DNA of 64,000 nucleotides from Gammaproteobacteria bacterium (GCA_016708925.1 JADJET010000001.1:62001-126000), one strand, 5' to 3'; positions 1-9,190 are shown, counted from the first letter of the stretch. Program-made: numbers and translations. The notes: generated by a model not told the origin, from the sequence alone.

Positions 1-528
1 GGGCGCCAGCTCGCTGGGCTTCAACACCATGGTGCAGCCTGCCGCCAGCGCCGGCGCAACCTTGCCGGCGATCTGGTTCAGAGGGAAATTCCAGGGCGTG
101 ATCAGGGCGCAGACCCCGATGGCCTCGCGGATCACATGGGTCTTGCCGTGGTCGGATTCGAAGACGTAGGTGCGGGCCAGTTCAGCGGCTTCCTTGAAGG
201 TGAACAGCGGATTGCCGATCTGGGTCGCCTTCACCAGTGCGCAGGGAGCGCCCATTTCCGCAGTGATCGCCTCCGCGAGTTGGGCGGTGCGCGCTTCGAT
301 ACCCGCTGCGATGCGGTCGAGGTATTCGGCCCGTTGCGCTGGCGGTGTGCGGGACCAACTGTCGAACGCGGCCCGCGCCGCGGCCACCGCGCGATCCACA
401 TCGGCGTTGTTGCCCATGGCGACCTTCGCGACTACCGCTTCGGTGGCGGGATTGATGACATCGGTGGTGGTGGTGCCGGCGGGCTGCTGCCATTGCCCGG
501 CGATATAAAACTTGTCTCTTACCAACAT
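1..528 (-). CDS. Aldehyde dehydrogenase family protein, N-terminal part (runs off left edge)
   Basis: The first 176 residues of an NAD(P)-dependent aldehyde dehydrogenase, which oxidises an aldehyde to a carboxylate. The N-terminus has the family's KFYIAGQW opening and a VINPAT element near residue 25. Near residue 145 it has the Rossmann-region motif ITPWNFPLNQ, followed by the CTMVLKPSE motif at the window edge. The catalytic Glu and Cys lie outside the window. The start is the ATG at 528, preceded by AGGAG about eight bases upstream. It is divergent from dusA. The substrate cannot be told from this half; a role in the CoA/lipid catabolism encoded nearby is only a guess. Confidence 0.9.
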   Translation of the reverse strand, partial: MLVRDKFYIAGQWQQPAGTTTTDVINPATEAVVAKVAMGNNADVDRAVAAARAAFDSWSRTPPAQRAEYLDRIAAGIEARTAQLAEAITAEMGAPCALVKATQIGNPLFTFKEAAELARTYVFESDHGKTHVIREAIGVCALITPWNFPLNQIAGKVAPALAAGCTMVLKPSELAP

Positions 529-717
529 GGGCTTGCTCCTGTGAGCGGAAGGTTTTGGTGGATGATGGCTTGCGGCAAGCGTGAAGGCGCGCCCAAACCG
601 CTCCGGTACCGGGGAAATGGCCCGCATTGTGCCGACTTTTCCCCGAAGCGATCAAGTTAGATGTCGCCACCGCGGATGGATAGAATACGGGCCCTCCACA
701 AGCCATTTCTCGCGTTG

Positions 718-1761
718 ATGCATCGCCCAGACGACGTCCCGACCCACCGTTTTTGCGTTGCGCCCATGCTCGACCGCACGGACCGGCATTGCCGCGCGCT
801 ATTCCGGCAACTGAGCCGTCACACCCGACTCTACACGGAGATGCTGACCACCGGCGCCCTCCTCCATGGCGACACCGACCGCCACCTGGGATTTGATTCT
901 CTGGAACATCCGCTCGCCGTGCAGCTCGGCGGCAGCGATCCGCACGAGCTCGTCGCCTGCGCGCGCCTCGCCGAACAGCGCGGCTACGACGAAATCAATC
1001 TCAATTGCGGCTGCCCCAGCGACCGCGTCCAGTCCGGGCGCTTCGGCGCCTGCCTGATGCTCGACCCCGGCCTGGTGGCCGCCTGCGTTGCGGCCATGGT
1101 GGACGCCGTAGCCATTCCGGTGACGGTGAAGTGCCGTATCGGTGTCGATGACCAGGATGGTTACGAAGCACTTGCGGGGTTCGTGGATACCGTCGCCGCC
1201 GCTGGCTGCGATACCTTTGTGGTCCACGCCCGCAAGGCCTGGCTGAAAGGCTTGAGTCCCAAGGAAAACCGCGAAATTCCTCCGCTGGATTATCCGGCGG
1301 TCTATCGTCTCAAGGCCAAGTTCCCCCACCTCAGGATCGTTCTCAACGGCGGTATTCGGGATCTTGCGTCCGCCCGCCTCCATCTGGAACACGTCGATGG
1401 GGTCATGCTGGGGCGCGCGGCGTATCACAACCCCGAACTCCTGACGGAGGTCGATGGCGCCCTGTTCGGCGTCGCCAGCGAGTCGCGGGAAATCGTTGCT
1501 CAGCGACTGCGCGCCCGGCTGGTGGACACACTCGCCAGCGGCATACCCCTGCACCGAGCGACGCGCCACCTGCTGGGGCTGTACCAGGGGCGCCCCGGCG
1601 CCCGCAATTTTCGCCGTCACCTGAGCACTTGTGCGAACCGGCGCGCCGCCGGCATCGAGGTCTGGGATACCGCGCTGGCCTATCTGCACGGCAATGGCGA
1701 CTTCCTACCAGACCATGACGACTCCGCGCCAGCTGCAACACTACGGGAAACCACTGCATGA
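718..1761 (+). CDS. dusA: tRNA-dihydrouridine(20/20a) synthase DusA
   Basis: FMN-dependent enzyme that reduces uridine 20/20a in the tRNA D-loop, 347 residues, the usual DusA length. Visible signatures are FCVAPMLDRTDRHCR at the N-terminus, TEMLTTGALLHGD, the catalytic-Cys stretch INLNCGCPSDRVQSGRFGA, VKCRIGVDD, FVVHARKAWL and the FMN-phosphate region LNGGIRD. An in-frame ATG exists at 661, but a TAGAAT -10-like hexamer at 681-686 lies between it and 718, and homology begins just after 718, so the 718 start is preferred. No clear Shine-Dalgarno sequence precedes it. The stop overlaps the next gene's start (ATGA). Confidence 0.95.
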   Translation: MHRPDDVPTHRFCVAPMLDRTDRHCRALFRQLSRHTRLYTEMLTTGALLHGDTDRHLGFDSLEHPLAVQLGGSDPHELVACARLAEQRGYDEINLNCGCPSDRVQSGRFGACLMLDPGLVAACVAAMVDAVAIPVTVKCRIGVDDQDGYEALAGFVDTVAAAGCDTFVVHARKAWLKGLSPKENREIPPLDYPAVYRLKAKFPHLRIVLNGGIRDLASARLHLEHVDGVMLGRAAYHNPELLTEVDGALFGVASESREIVAQRLRARLVDTLASGIPLHRATRHLLGLYQGRPGARNFRRHLSTCANRRAAGIEVWDTALAYLHGNGDFLPDHDDSAPAATLRETTA

Positions 1762-2210
1762 TCGAACGCATCCGGGAGTTTTTTGGCAAACGCATCGCCA
1801 CGACCACGGGTACCGGACCTGGCGATGCCATCCGCCTCGCCACCGCGGCGCTGCTGGTCGAGGTCATGCTGACGGATGGCACCATGAGCGCCGACGAAGC
1901 GGCGCGGATTCCCGAGCTGCTGAAGCAGCGCTTCGGTCTCGCCCCGCGGGAAGCGGAAGAACTGGTCGAACTCGCGCGCCAGGAAGTGGCTGAAGCGACC
2001 TCGCTGTATCAATTCACGGCACTGGTCAACCAGCACTTCAGCGCGGAGGACAAGTACGCGCTGGTCGGCAATCTATGGCAGGTCGCGTACGCCGATGGCG
2101 CCATCGACAAGTACGAGGAAAACCTGATTCGTCATGTTGCGGAGCTGATCCATCTACCCCACAGCCGCTACATTCACGCTCGCAACCAGGCGCGGGACAC
2201 TACAGGCTGA
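1758..2210 (+). CDS. TerB-like (tellurite resistance B family) protein
   Basis: A 150-residue, mostly helical acidic protein with the TerB-like pattern of two tandem helical halves. Key stretches are VEVMLTDGTMSADEAARI near residues 35-52 and QVAYADGAIDKYEENLIR near residues 113-130; acidic residues at these DG sites are thought to bind metal in the family. It is probably cytosolic. The start overlaps the dusA stop by four bases, so the two are likely translated together, although no functional link is known. It runs convergently into the STAS gene, with which it shares 11 bases. The precise role is unknown; genes of this type are common housekeeping neighbours without any tellurite phenotype. 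Confidence 0.8.
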   Translation: MIERIREFFGKRIATTTGTGPGDAIRLATAALLVEVMLTDGTMSADEAARIPELLKQRFGLAPREAEELVELARQEVAEATSLYQFTALVNQHFSAEDKYALVGNLWQVAYADGAIDKYEENLIRHVAELIHLPHSRYIHARNQARDTTG

Positions 2211-2691
2211 CATCCTTTTCGATCGCGTGGACCAGATCGAGGAACTCGGCTTCGCGTTCGGGATTGATCCGCGCAAGCAATTTGTGGGCGTCGATAATGC
2301 GCTGCCGCACTTCGGCCACAGGCGCGTCGTCGACAGGGAGTTCGCGCAATGGGGTTTGCGGTGGCGGCGTTGCAACGATATCGAGGAACTCGTCCAGCGC
2401 CATGGTGGTCAGGTCGCGCAACACATCGGGATTGTCGCAAAACACCAGTGGCTTGAGGTGAAACTGGTCCCGACAGTGCAGCGCGAGACGCCCGATCAGA
2501 CCCAGCGTGGTGCTGTCGAGACCGGTTGCATCCTGTAAATCGATCAGGACATGTTCCGGGCAGTCGCCCTGAAAAATGCGCTCCATATAGCGCCCGAGCG
2601 AAGCGCACAGTGTCAATCGGACATAGCCCCGCAATTTCACCAGATAAGAGTGATCGAATTCGCCGACCAGGATTTTCCCGGGATCAAGCAT
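2200..2691 (-). CDS. STAS-domain protein, anti-sigma-factor-antagonist type
   Basis: A 163-residue protein whose first about 110 residues form a STAS domain. It has VLIDLQDATGLDSTTLGLIG, with Ser60 at the position phosphorylated in SpoIIAA/RsbV relatives. The C-terminal 50 residues are a charged helical extension not needed for the fold. It overlaps the end of the PP2C gene by eight bases, so the two are almost certainly one operon: the phosphatase would dephosphorylate this STAS protein, which would then bind a partner (anti-sigma kinase or diguanylate-type effector). No kinase of the HATPase RsbW type is encoded in the window. Confidence 0.85.
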   Translation of the reverse strand: MLDPGKILVGEFDHSYLVKLRGYVRLTLCASLGRYMERIFQGDCPEHVLIDLQDATGLDSTTLGLIGRLALHCRDQFHLKPLVFCDNPDVLRDLTTMALDEFLDIVATPPPQTPLRELPVDDAPVAEVRQRIIDAHKLLARINPEREAEFLDLVHAIEKDVSL

Positions 2692-3865
2692 TGTGTGTCA
2701 CCGTGAGTACCGACACATCGTCGGGTGCTTCCTTGATCAGGTTCAGGCCGAGGGCATCGCAGATACGCTCGTGCTCGGGGGGCACACCAGTCAATAACTC
2801 CAACAGGCGGCTCTCGCGCGCGACATTGGTCGTGCCGTCGATCCGTTCCATGAGCCCGTCGGAAACCACCACCAGCGCCGAGTTTGGCGGAAAGTCCCGC
2901 TCCTGTATCTCCCAGGACGCGTCCTTGAACAGCCCCAGCGGCTTGCCTTTGCCCGGCAGAAATCCAGCCGCGGTTTTGGTGACAAGAATCGGCGGCGGCG
3001 ACAGCGCGCTCACCACATAGCGAAAGCGGCCGGTCTCGGCGTCGATCGCGCCCGAGAAGAACGTCAGATGTTTGTCGAGATCCATGGCCAGCATCTGGCG
3101 GTTGAGATGCTCCGCCAAGCCCTCCGGCGCCCGTGCGAGTGCGGCAAAATCCTTCTCGACCGTATGCCGCCGTCGCAATTGCCGCAGCAAAAACGCCAGC
3201 ATCACCGTGACGAACGCGGATGAAGCGCCATGCCCCGAGACATCGCCGAAGTAGAACAGCACATAGCGGTCGAATACCGCGTTATAGCCGACAAAATCGC
3301 CGCTGAGATAAAGGGATGGCACGATGGAGTGGGCGACGCTATAGCCACGGCACCGCAGCGGTTCGCGCGGCAGGATATCCAGCTGCACCTGACGTCCCGC
3401 GAGCTGGTCCATGCGCAGCACGTTGAAGCTTTCCCGCAGCTCGCGATTGGCACGCTCCAGTTGGCGCCGGTAATCCATGTTTTCCTGGTATAGATCCTTG
3501 AAATTGCCCGCCCGGTCGACGGCAGCCAGCAGCTCGGCTGGGGTGAAAGGCGGTATCAGAACATCGATGGCACCGCGCCGAAAGCTCACGGCGACGTCCC
3601 GGGGCGAAGGATCGCGGAGGATGACGATGGCCGCCAGACCAGAGTCGCGGCAGCGTTGGGCGAAGCTCTCCTCGACGTTCTCCGGAACTTCGCCTATTTG
3701 CAGGTCGAGCAGCAGCAGAGATGGCAGAAACTCGGGAATCCTCGCCAGCGCCTGACCGCGCCGCTCGACCGTTTCGACACTCCAGTCGTCGGTGGCCAGC
3801 AGTGCCGCCCAGACGGCGCTTTCCCTCCCGTCCGCGGAAATCAGCAGCGCCCGTTTGTTCTCCAC
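2684..3865 (-). CDS. Response regulator with PP2C/SpoIIE-type phosphatase output (RsbU/HsbR-like)
   Basis: An N-terminal receiver domain (phospho-acceptor Asp in LLLLDLQ, about residue 50) is joined by a coiled-coil linker (QLERANRELRESF) to a SpoIIE-type PP2C phosphatase domain. The metal-binding motifs are YLSGDFVGY, YFGDVSGHGASS and VVSDGLMERID. It should dephosphorylate the downstream STAS protein when the receiver is phosphorylated, the usual partner-switch logic. The GTG at 3865, with GGAG upstream, puts the receiver strand directly at the N-terminus; an ATG at 3994 would add 43 residues that do not look like a domain. It overlaps the STAS gene. The cognate histidine kinase is not in the window. 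Confidence 0.88.
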   Translation of the reverse strand: MENKRALLISADGRESAVWAALLATDDWSVETVERRGQALARIPEFLPSLLLLDLQIGEVPENVEESFAQRCRDSGLAAIVILRDPSPRDVAVSFRRGAIDVLIPPFTPAELLAAVDRAGNFKDLYQENMDYRRQLERANRELRESFNVLRMDQLAGRQVQLDILPREPLRCRGYSVAHSIVPSLYLSGDFVGYNAVFDRYVLFYFGDVSGHGASSAFVTVMLAFLLRQLRRRHTVEKDFAALARAPEGLAEHLNRQMLAMDLDKHLTFFSGAIDAETGRFRYVVSALSPPPILVTKTAAGFLPGKGKPLGLFKDASWEIQERDFPPNSALVVVSDGLMERIDGTTNVARESRLLELLTGVPPEHERICDALGLNLIKEAPDDVSVLTVTHNA

Positions 3866-4092
3866 TACCTGACTCCAGGCCTTGACTTCAGCCAACGATC
3901 TTCTGTATCCAACAACGCCCGGCGCCCTCGACCGGTTATGGCCGTCAGCATACGCCGGTGGAACCGTCCTTTCAGCGGCCGTGCGCGGCGGCATTCGTGG
4001 TCGGCAATTCTAGCCAACTGGGCGGTCAGATAATACAGCGAGTGGAGCGTGGATGTTCATCCAACCCGCGCGCTGAAACTTCGGCAGGCGGG

Positions 4093-4119
4093 AAAAAAAA
4101 CCCCGCCATCGGCGGGGTT
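4093..4119 (-). terminator. Rho-independent terminator of the porin gene
   Basis: Read on the minus strand, a nine-base-pair GC-rich stem with a three-base loop is followed by six or more T residues. It lies 26 bases past the porin stop codon. Confidence 0.9.
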
Positions 4120-4144
4120 GAAGAAACCGCGGGGGCAGCGGTAA

Positions 4145-5356
4145 TCAGAACGCGTACTGGATCCGAGCGACTACAGCGTCACCGTCGTCTTCGCCGCCAA
4201 TCTCTTCATCGGTATCGGCGTGGACATAGTTCAAGGCGATTTTCACCAGCTCATTGGCGTACCAGTTGACGCCCACGGTTGCGGTATTGCCGGTTTCTCC
4301 GAACACTTGCACCGGTGCTACGTTCTTGTTGTCCGATACATCCAGCTCGTCGTAGCGGGCAAAGACTTCCCAAGCGCCACCGGTGCCCGCGGGCTTCACC
4401 TTGTCGAATGCTCCGATACCGGTTTTGTAACTGCGGGTTTCCCCGGTGACAATCCAGCCCAGTTGCACATAGTAGCCGTCTGCCTTGATATCGGGGACGC
4501 CGTTCGCGCCGGAAATCTCGCCATCGAAGTATTCGGCCATGGCATGCACCGGACCGAAAGACGCGGCAAGTTCGCCGTTCCAGGCTTCGAGTTCATCCGC
4601 CATCGCGCCGCCGGTATAGCGAGCGCGAATCCGACCCGCTCCATCGCCTTCCTCGCCGCCGCGCACACCCAGCCGCGAGCCCAACTGGGTAAAGTCGCCA
4701 TCGCGCGTGGTGTAACCCACGCCCAGATGAATGAGGCCATCCTTGTCGTACATGGGACGCACCACAAAGCGGGCGGTGGTAGCGCTGTTCAGGTCGTTAT
4801 TGCCGTCGATATCCTGTTTGTAGACGCCCAGACTGTAGGTGATCAGGTCGTTGGCGCCGTGGAGCTTGGCGCCGACGTTGTTGCCAGTGTCGAAGGCATT
4901 GGCCGGCAGTGACCGCTCCATAGCCGTGATCCACTTGGAGCTGCCGGTATCCTCCAGGCCAAAGTCTTCCTTCTGTTGCCCGAAGGTGAGTTCCGCGAGA
5001 TCACCGAAACCCATGTAAGTGGTATGCAATTGGTCGATGGAGCCGCTGTCGGTCAGGTTGTAGGCCATCAGGTAGCCCCAGTCCTGATAGTGGCCTTCGA
5101 GTTCGAGCCGAGCGCGGCGGAAGAAGAGATCGCTGCCGTCTTTGCCGGGCACCGCGTTCATCACGCCGTCGTAGCTGTTGTAGTCCAGCTGAATTCGGCC
5201 ACCGATCTTGAAAGACGCGGTGCCGTCGGTGGTCTTGGCCTCAAGGCCGCCTTTCGTCTTCACGACGATATCCGGCCCATCGGTGGTGATGGTGCCAGCC
5301 TGCACACTGACAGCGGTTGCCGACAGAATTGCCAGGGCCAACGTGGTTTTTTTCAT
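4145..5356 (-). CDS. OprO/OprP-family phosphate/polyphosphate-type porin
   Basis: A 403-residue outer-membrane protein with a clear signal peptide (MKKTTLALAILSATAVSVQA) and the Porin O/P opening TKGGLEAKTTDGTASFKIGG. The amphipathic beta-strand pattern runs through to the C-terminal aromatic residue (ends VVARIQYAF), the sorting signal for outer-membrane insertion. It has the family's FRRARLELEGHYQDW and LTFGQQKEDFGLEDTGSSKW elements. The ATG at 5356 is chosen because of the signal peptide and the GAGGGG Shine-Dalgarno sequence; the longer open frame to 5587 has no signal peptide. Upstream lies an array of 11-base-spaced Pho boxes, so expression is probably induced by PhoB under phosphate limitation. 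A terminator follows. Confidence 0.92.
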   Translation of the reverse strand: MKKTTLALAILSATAVSVQAGTITTDGPDIVVKTKGGLEAKTTDGTASFKIGGRIQLDYNSYDGVMNAVPGKDGSDLFFRRARLELEGHYQDWGYLMAYNLTDSGSIDQLHTTYMGFGDLAELTFGQQKEDFGLEDTGSSKWITAMERSLPANAFDTGNNVGAKLHGANDLITYSLGVYKQDIDGNNDLNSATTARFVVRPMYDKDGLIHLGVGYTTRDGDFTQLGSRLGVRGGEEGDGAGRIRARYTGGAMADELEAWNGELAASFGPVHAMAEYFDGEISGANGVPDIKADGYYVQLGWIVTGETRSYKTGIGAFDKVKPAGTGGAWEVFARYDELDVSDNKNVAPVQVFGETGNTATVGVNWYANELVKIALNYVHADTDEEIGGEDDGDAVVARIQYAF

Positions 5357-5423
5357 CACAATCCCCTCTTCTCGTGGAAAAATCTGATTGAGGTCAGCGA
5401 CCTCGGCCCTCGGGCTGGGCGCC

Positions 5424-5479
5424 ATTGTCGGAAAGGAGTGTGACTGTTGAGTGAAGATAATATGACGTTTTAATGACAA
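5424..5479 (-). promoter_or_regulatory. PhoB-dependent promoter: four Pho-box repeats plus -10
   Basis: On the minus strand four heptamers sit at exact 11-base spacing: TTGTCAT (5473-5479), ACGTCAT (5462-5468), TCTTCAC (5451-5457) and CAGTCAC (5440-5446). They match the Pho-box half-site CTGTCAT and its spacing. Ten bases after the last repeat is GACAAT (5424-5429), a fair -10 hexamer, and no -35 is seen, as expected for PhoB-activated promoters. It drives the phosphate-type porin starting at 5356. Confidence 0.8.
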
Positions 5480-5521
5480 CATTGGAGACGTGTAACCGAT
5501 CACCGGATGCAAGCACGGGCA

Positions 5522-5547
5522 ATAAAAAGCCGGCACGGGGCCGGCTT
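5522..5547 (-). terminator. Rho-independent terminator after etfA
   Basis: On the minus strand the stem AAGCCGGC/GCCGGCTT with a short CCCGT-type loop is followed by TTTATT. A second GC hairpin (about 5558-5578) lies between it and the etfA stop. Confidence 0.8.
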
Positions 5548-5589
5548 GAAGCGCCACTTGGCCCCGGTGGGGCCAGGTGCATGACAAAG

Positions 5590-6519
5590 CTACAACGCGG
5601 CTTCCAGTTCCGGCAGGGCCTTGAACAGATCCGCCACCAGACCGTAATCGGCAACCTGGAAAATCGGCGCATCGGCATCCTTGTTGATGGCGACGATCAC
5701 TTTGGAATCCTTCATTCCCGCCAGATGTTGAATCGCTCCCGAGATGCCGACCGCGATATAGAGATCCGGCGCGACGATTTTCCCGGTCTGTCCGACCTGC
5801 ATGTCGTTGGGGACAAAGCCGGCGTCGACGGCGGCGCGTGAAGCCCCCACCGCGGCGCCCAGTTTGTCCGCCACGCGGTACAGCAGCGCAAAGTTCTCGC
5901 CGTTCTGCATGCCGCGGCCACCCGATACGATGACCTTGGCAGCGGTCAACTCCGGACGGTCGGACTTGGCGACTTCCTCGCCCTTGTATTCAGCCAGTCC
6001 GGATTGATGCACGGCAGCGACATTTTCGATACTGGCGCTTCCGCCTTCGGCCGGTACGGGATCAAAAGCCGTAGTGCGGACGGTGAGCATTTTTATCGCA
6101 TCCAGGCTCTGCACGGTGGCGATGATGTTGCCGGCGTAGATCGGACGCTCGAAGGTATCCGCGGAAATGACCGCACTGATTTCGGAGATCGCCTGCACAT
6201 CCAGCAGCGCGGCCGCGCGCGGCAGTACGTTCTTGCCGGTGGTGGTGGCCGGTGCCAGTACATGGGTGTAGTTTTTCGCCAGCTCGGCGAGCAGCAGCGC
6301 GGTGTTCTCGGCCAATTGGTGGTCGTAGGCGGCATTGTCGGCGACCAGCACCTTGGCGACACCGGCAACCTTGGCGGCCGCCTGGGCCACCGCGGCGCAG
6401 TCCGCGCCCGCTACCAGCACATGAATGTCCGCGCCCAACGCCTTCGCGGCAGCGATAGTGGCGAGCGTGGCCCCCTTCAGGGCACCTTTCTCGTGTTCGG
6501 CCAGAACCAGGCTAGTCAT
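5590..6519 (-). CDS. etfA: Electron transfer flavoprotein, alpha subunit
   Basis: 309 residues, normal length. It binds FAD and, with EtfB, carries electrons from acyl-CoA dehydrogenases to ETF-ubiquinone oxidoreductase. The C-terminal FAD-binding signature is clear: GQTGKIVAPDLYIAVGISG, then the stretch around IQHLAGMKDSK and AINKDADAPIFQVADYGLV. The start overlaps the etfB stop (ATGA), which fits coupled synthesis of a heterodimer. A terminator follows at 5522-5547. ETF-QO is encoded divergently just beyond etfB, so the entire electron route to the quinone pool lies together. Confidence 0.97.
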   Translation of the reverse strand: MTSLVLAEHEKGALKGATLATIAAAKALGADIHVLVAGADCAAVAQAAAKVAGVAKVLVADNAAYDHQLAENTALLLAELAKNYTHVLAPATTTGKNVLPRAAALLDVQAISEISAVISADTFERPIYAGNIIATVQSLDAIKMLTVRTTAFDPVPAEGGSASIENVAAVHQSGLAEYKGEEVAKSDRPELTAAKVIVSGGRGMQNGENFALLYRVADKLGAAVGASRAAVDAGFVPNDMQVGQTGKIVAPDLYIAVGISGAIQHLAGMKDSKVIVAINKDADAPIFQVADYGLVADLFKALPELEAAL

Positions 6520-7268
6520 GCGATCACCTTCGCTTCGTTTTTCAGTTTATCGACCAGTTGCGCCACATCTTCCACCTTGATGCCGGCCTTGCGGTCCGGT
6601 GGCGGCGTGGCCTTGAGCAACCGGGTGCGTGGTGTGACATCGACGCCCAATTCATCGGGCGTGGTGGTGTCGATGGTCTTTTTCTTGGCCTTCATGATGT
6701 TCGGCAGGCTCGCGTAGCGCGGCTCGTTCAGGCGCAGATCCGCGGTCACGATGGCAGGCAATTTGATGGCGATGGTCTGAAGGCCCGCATCCACTTCCCG
6801 GATGACATCGAGGCTGCCGCTGCCAATCGTGATCCGGGATGCAAAGGTGGCCTGGGCGTAGCCGGTCAGCGCACCCAGCATCTGACCGGTCTGGTTGTTG
6901 TCGCCGTCGATGGCCTGCTTGCCCAGCAGCACCAGATCGGGTTTTTCCTTGTCGCAGATGGCTTTCAGGCACTTCGCAATCGCGAGCGGTTCCAGTGCGA
7001 CATCCGTCTGCACCAGAATGCCGCGGTCGGCGCCCAGCGCCAGTGCGGTGCGGATCTGCTCCTGCGCCGCCTGTGGCCCCAGCGACACTGCCACGACCTC
7101 CGTGGCAATGCCTTTTTCCCGCAGGCGGACCGCTTCTTCGACCGCAATTTCGCAAAAAGGATTGATCGCCATCTTGACGTTGGCCAGATCGGGACCCGTG
7201 TGGTCGGATCTGGGCCTGACCTTGACGTTGTAGTCGGCGACGCGCTTGACAGCAACAAGTATCTTCAT
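6516..7268 (-). CDS. etfB: Electron transfer flavoprotein, beta subunit
   Basis: 250 residues; AMP-binding partner of EtfA. Typical opening MKILVAVKRVADYNVKVR. The family motif region VLLGKQAIDGDNNQTGQMLGAL lies near residues 115-136, and the C-terminal recognition segment carries the partner-dehydrogenase loop (LRLNEPRYASLPNIMKAKKK). It overlaps etfA by four bases. It is divergent from the ETF-QO gene, with a 249-base shared intergenic region (7269-7517) that should hold promoters for both sides. Confidence 0.97.
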   Translation of the reverse strand: MKILVAVKRVADYNVKVRPRSDHTGPDLANVKMAINPFCEIAVEEAVRLREKGIATEVVAVSLGPQAAQEQIRTALALGADRGILVQTDVALEPLAIAKCLKAICDKEKPDLVLLGKQAIDGDNNQTGQMLGALTGYAQATFASRITIGSGSLDVIREVDAGLQTIAIKLPAIVTADLRLNEPRYASLPNIMKAKKKTIDTTTPDELGVDVTPRTRLLKATPPPDRKAGIKVEDVAQLVDKLKNEAKVIA

Positions 7269-7517
7269 GAATTGCCCTTGCCGGTTGCTTGAATCGTGGA
7301 GGGAGATAGATCGGGGCGCCTGCGGCCCGGCCGCGCCACCCTTTCAGGGGGCGTAATGATGCCGAGGCAACCCGCATAAATCAATCGGATGCCCTCACCA
7401 CCGCGCGCCCGTGGCGGCCCTTTCTGACCGCGGAGTCCGATGACCCGACAAGTCGCATTGGTCTGCGCGGCGCCAGACGGATAAAATCGCGCCTTTACCT
7501 ACGTGAGAAGGCCTGGC

Positions 7518-9157
7518 ATGAGCAGAGAGTCCATGGAATACGATGTCGTGATCGTCGGCGCCGGCCCCTCCGGCCTTGCCGCTGCCTGCCGTCTGCGCCA
7601 ACTGAACGACGCATTGTCGGTGTGCGTAGTGGAAAAAGGCTCCGAGGTCGGCGCGCACATCCTCTCCGGCGCGGTGTTTGAACCTTCCGCTCTGAACGAA
7701 CTGTTTCCGGACTGGAAAGCGCGCGAAGCGCCGCTGCTGACCCCGGTCGCCAAGGACGACATCTATGTTCTGCGCAGCGCACAAAGTGCGATCCGCGTGC
7801 CCGGATTGTTCGTGCCCAAGACCATGCACAACGAAGGCAACTACGTCATCAGCCTGGGCAACCTGTGCCGCTGGCTGGCGACCCAGGCCGAGGCACTGGG
7901 CGTGGAAATCTTCCCGGGCTTTGCCGCCGCCGAAGTGCTCTATGACGACAATGGTGCAGTCAAGGGCATCGCCACCGGCGACATGGGCATCGGTGTTCAT
8001 GGCGAGCACAAGGATACCTACACCCCGGGCATGGAGCTGCACGCCAAATACACGCTGTTTTCCGAAGGCTGCCGCGGTCATCTGGGCAAGCAACTGATCG
8101 CCCATTTTGGCCTGGATCAAGGTAAAGACGCGCAGCACTACGGTATAGGAATCAAGGAAATATGGCAGATTCCTGATGACAAACATCAACAGGGATTGGT
8201 GGTCCACACCGCCGGCTGGCCACTGGATCAGAGCAAGTCCGCCGGTGGCGGCTTCCTCTATCATCTGGAGGACAATCAGGTCTCCGTCGGGCTGATCGTG
8301 GATCTCTCCTACGCAAATCCCCATGTGAGTCCGTACGACGAATTCCAGCGCTACAAGCACCACCCGGTGATCCGTCAGTACCTGGAAGGCGGCAAGCGCA
8401 TCGCCTACGGCGCCCGCGCCATCGTTAAGGGCGGTCTCCAGTCGCTGCCCAAAATGAGCTTCCCGGGCGGCCTGCTGATCGGCGACGACGCGGGAACCCT
8501 CAATTTCGCCAAGATCAAGGGCTCCCACACCGCGATGAAGTCGGGAATGATTGCGGCGGAAGTTGCCGCGGCGGCACTCGCCGACGCCCGCGCCAACGAT
8601 GAACTGACCGAGTTCGCGGATGCCTTTGCCGCGTCCTGGGCCTGGAAAGAGCTGCACCAGCAGCGTAATTTCGGCCCGGCGCAGCACAAATGGGGCAACA
8701 TCCTGGGCTCGGCCTTCGCCTTTATCGACATCAATCTGTGCAACGGCAAACTGCCGATCACGCTGCGCGATCCGGTGCCGGATCATGCCCAGCTCAAACT
8801 GGCCAAGGATTGCCCGCGCATCGATTACCCAAAGCCGGACGGCGTGCTGAGCTTCGACAAACCCTCATCGGTGTTTTGTCGAACACCAATCACGAGGAAG
8901 ATCAGCCCTGCCACCTCACCCTGAAGGATGCGAGCATCCCGATCGCGCGCAACCTGCCGCTCTACGACGAGCCCGCGCAGCGCTACTGCCCGGCGGGTGT
9001 GTACGAGGTCATCGACAACGCCAAGGGCGAGAAGATATTCCAGATCAACGGACAGAACTGTGTCCACTGCAAAACCTGCGACATCAAGGATCCGGCGCAG
9101 AACATTATCTGGGTGGCGCCGGAAGGCGCGGGCGGGCCGAACTACCCCAACATGTAA
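7518..9157 (+). CDS. Electron transfer flavoprotein-ubiquinone oxidoreductase, frameshifted
   Basis: Membrane-associated FAD/4Fe-4S enzyme that passes electrons from ETF to ubiquinone. N-terminal FAD motif DVVIVGAGPSGLAAA; middle part with GLQSLPKMSFPGGLLIGDDAG. The C-terminal ferredoxin-like domain is in another frame: CPAGVYEV, then CVHCKTCDIKDP and the family ending VAPEGAGGPNYPNM. The frames join at TTTT (8874-8877), where one missing T breaks the protein after DKPSSVF; with one more T the sequence reads on as LSNTNHEED, as in the family. Corrected length is about 546 residues, full size. The start at 7518 has AGAAGG upstream. Whether the indel is real or a read error is open; the enzyme would be dead as written. 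Confidence 0.93.
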
Positions 9158-9190
9158 ACATCGGAGGGTCCTGCCCGACGCCGATCTTGC

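Noticed and set aside
661..717. Upstream ATG of dusA at 661.
   Set aside because: A TAGAAT -10-like element lies downstream of it and homology begins after 718.
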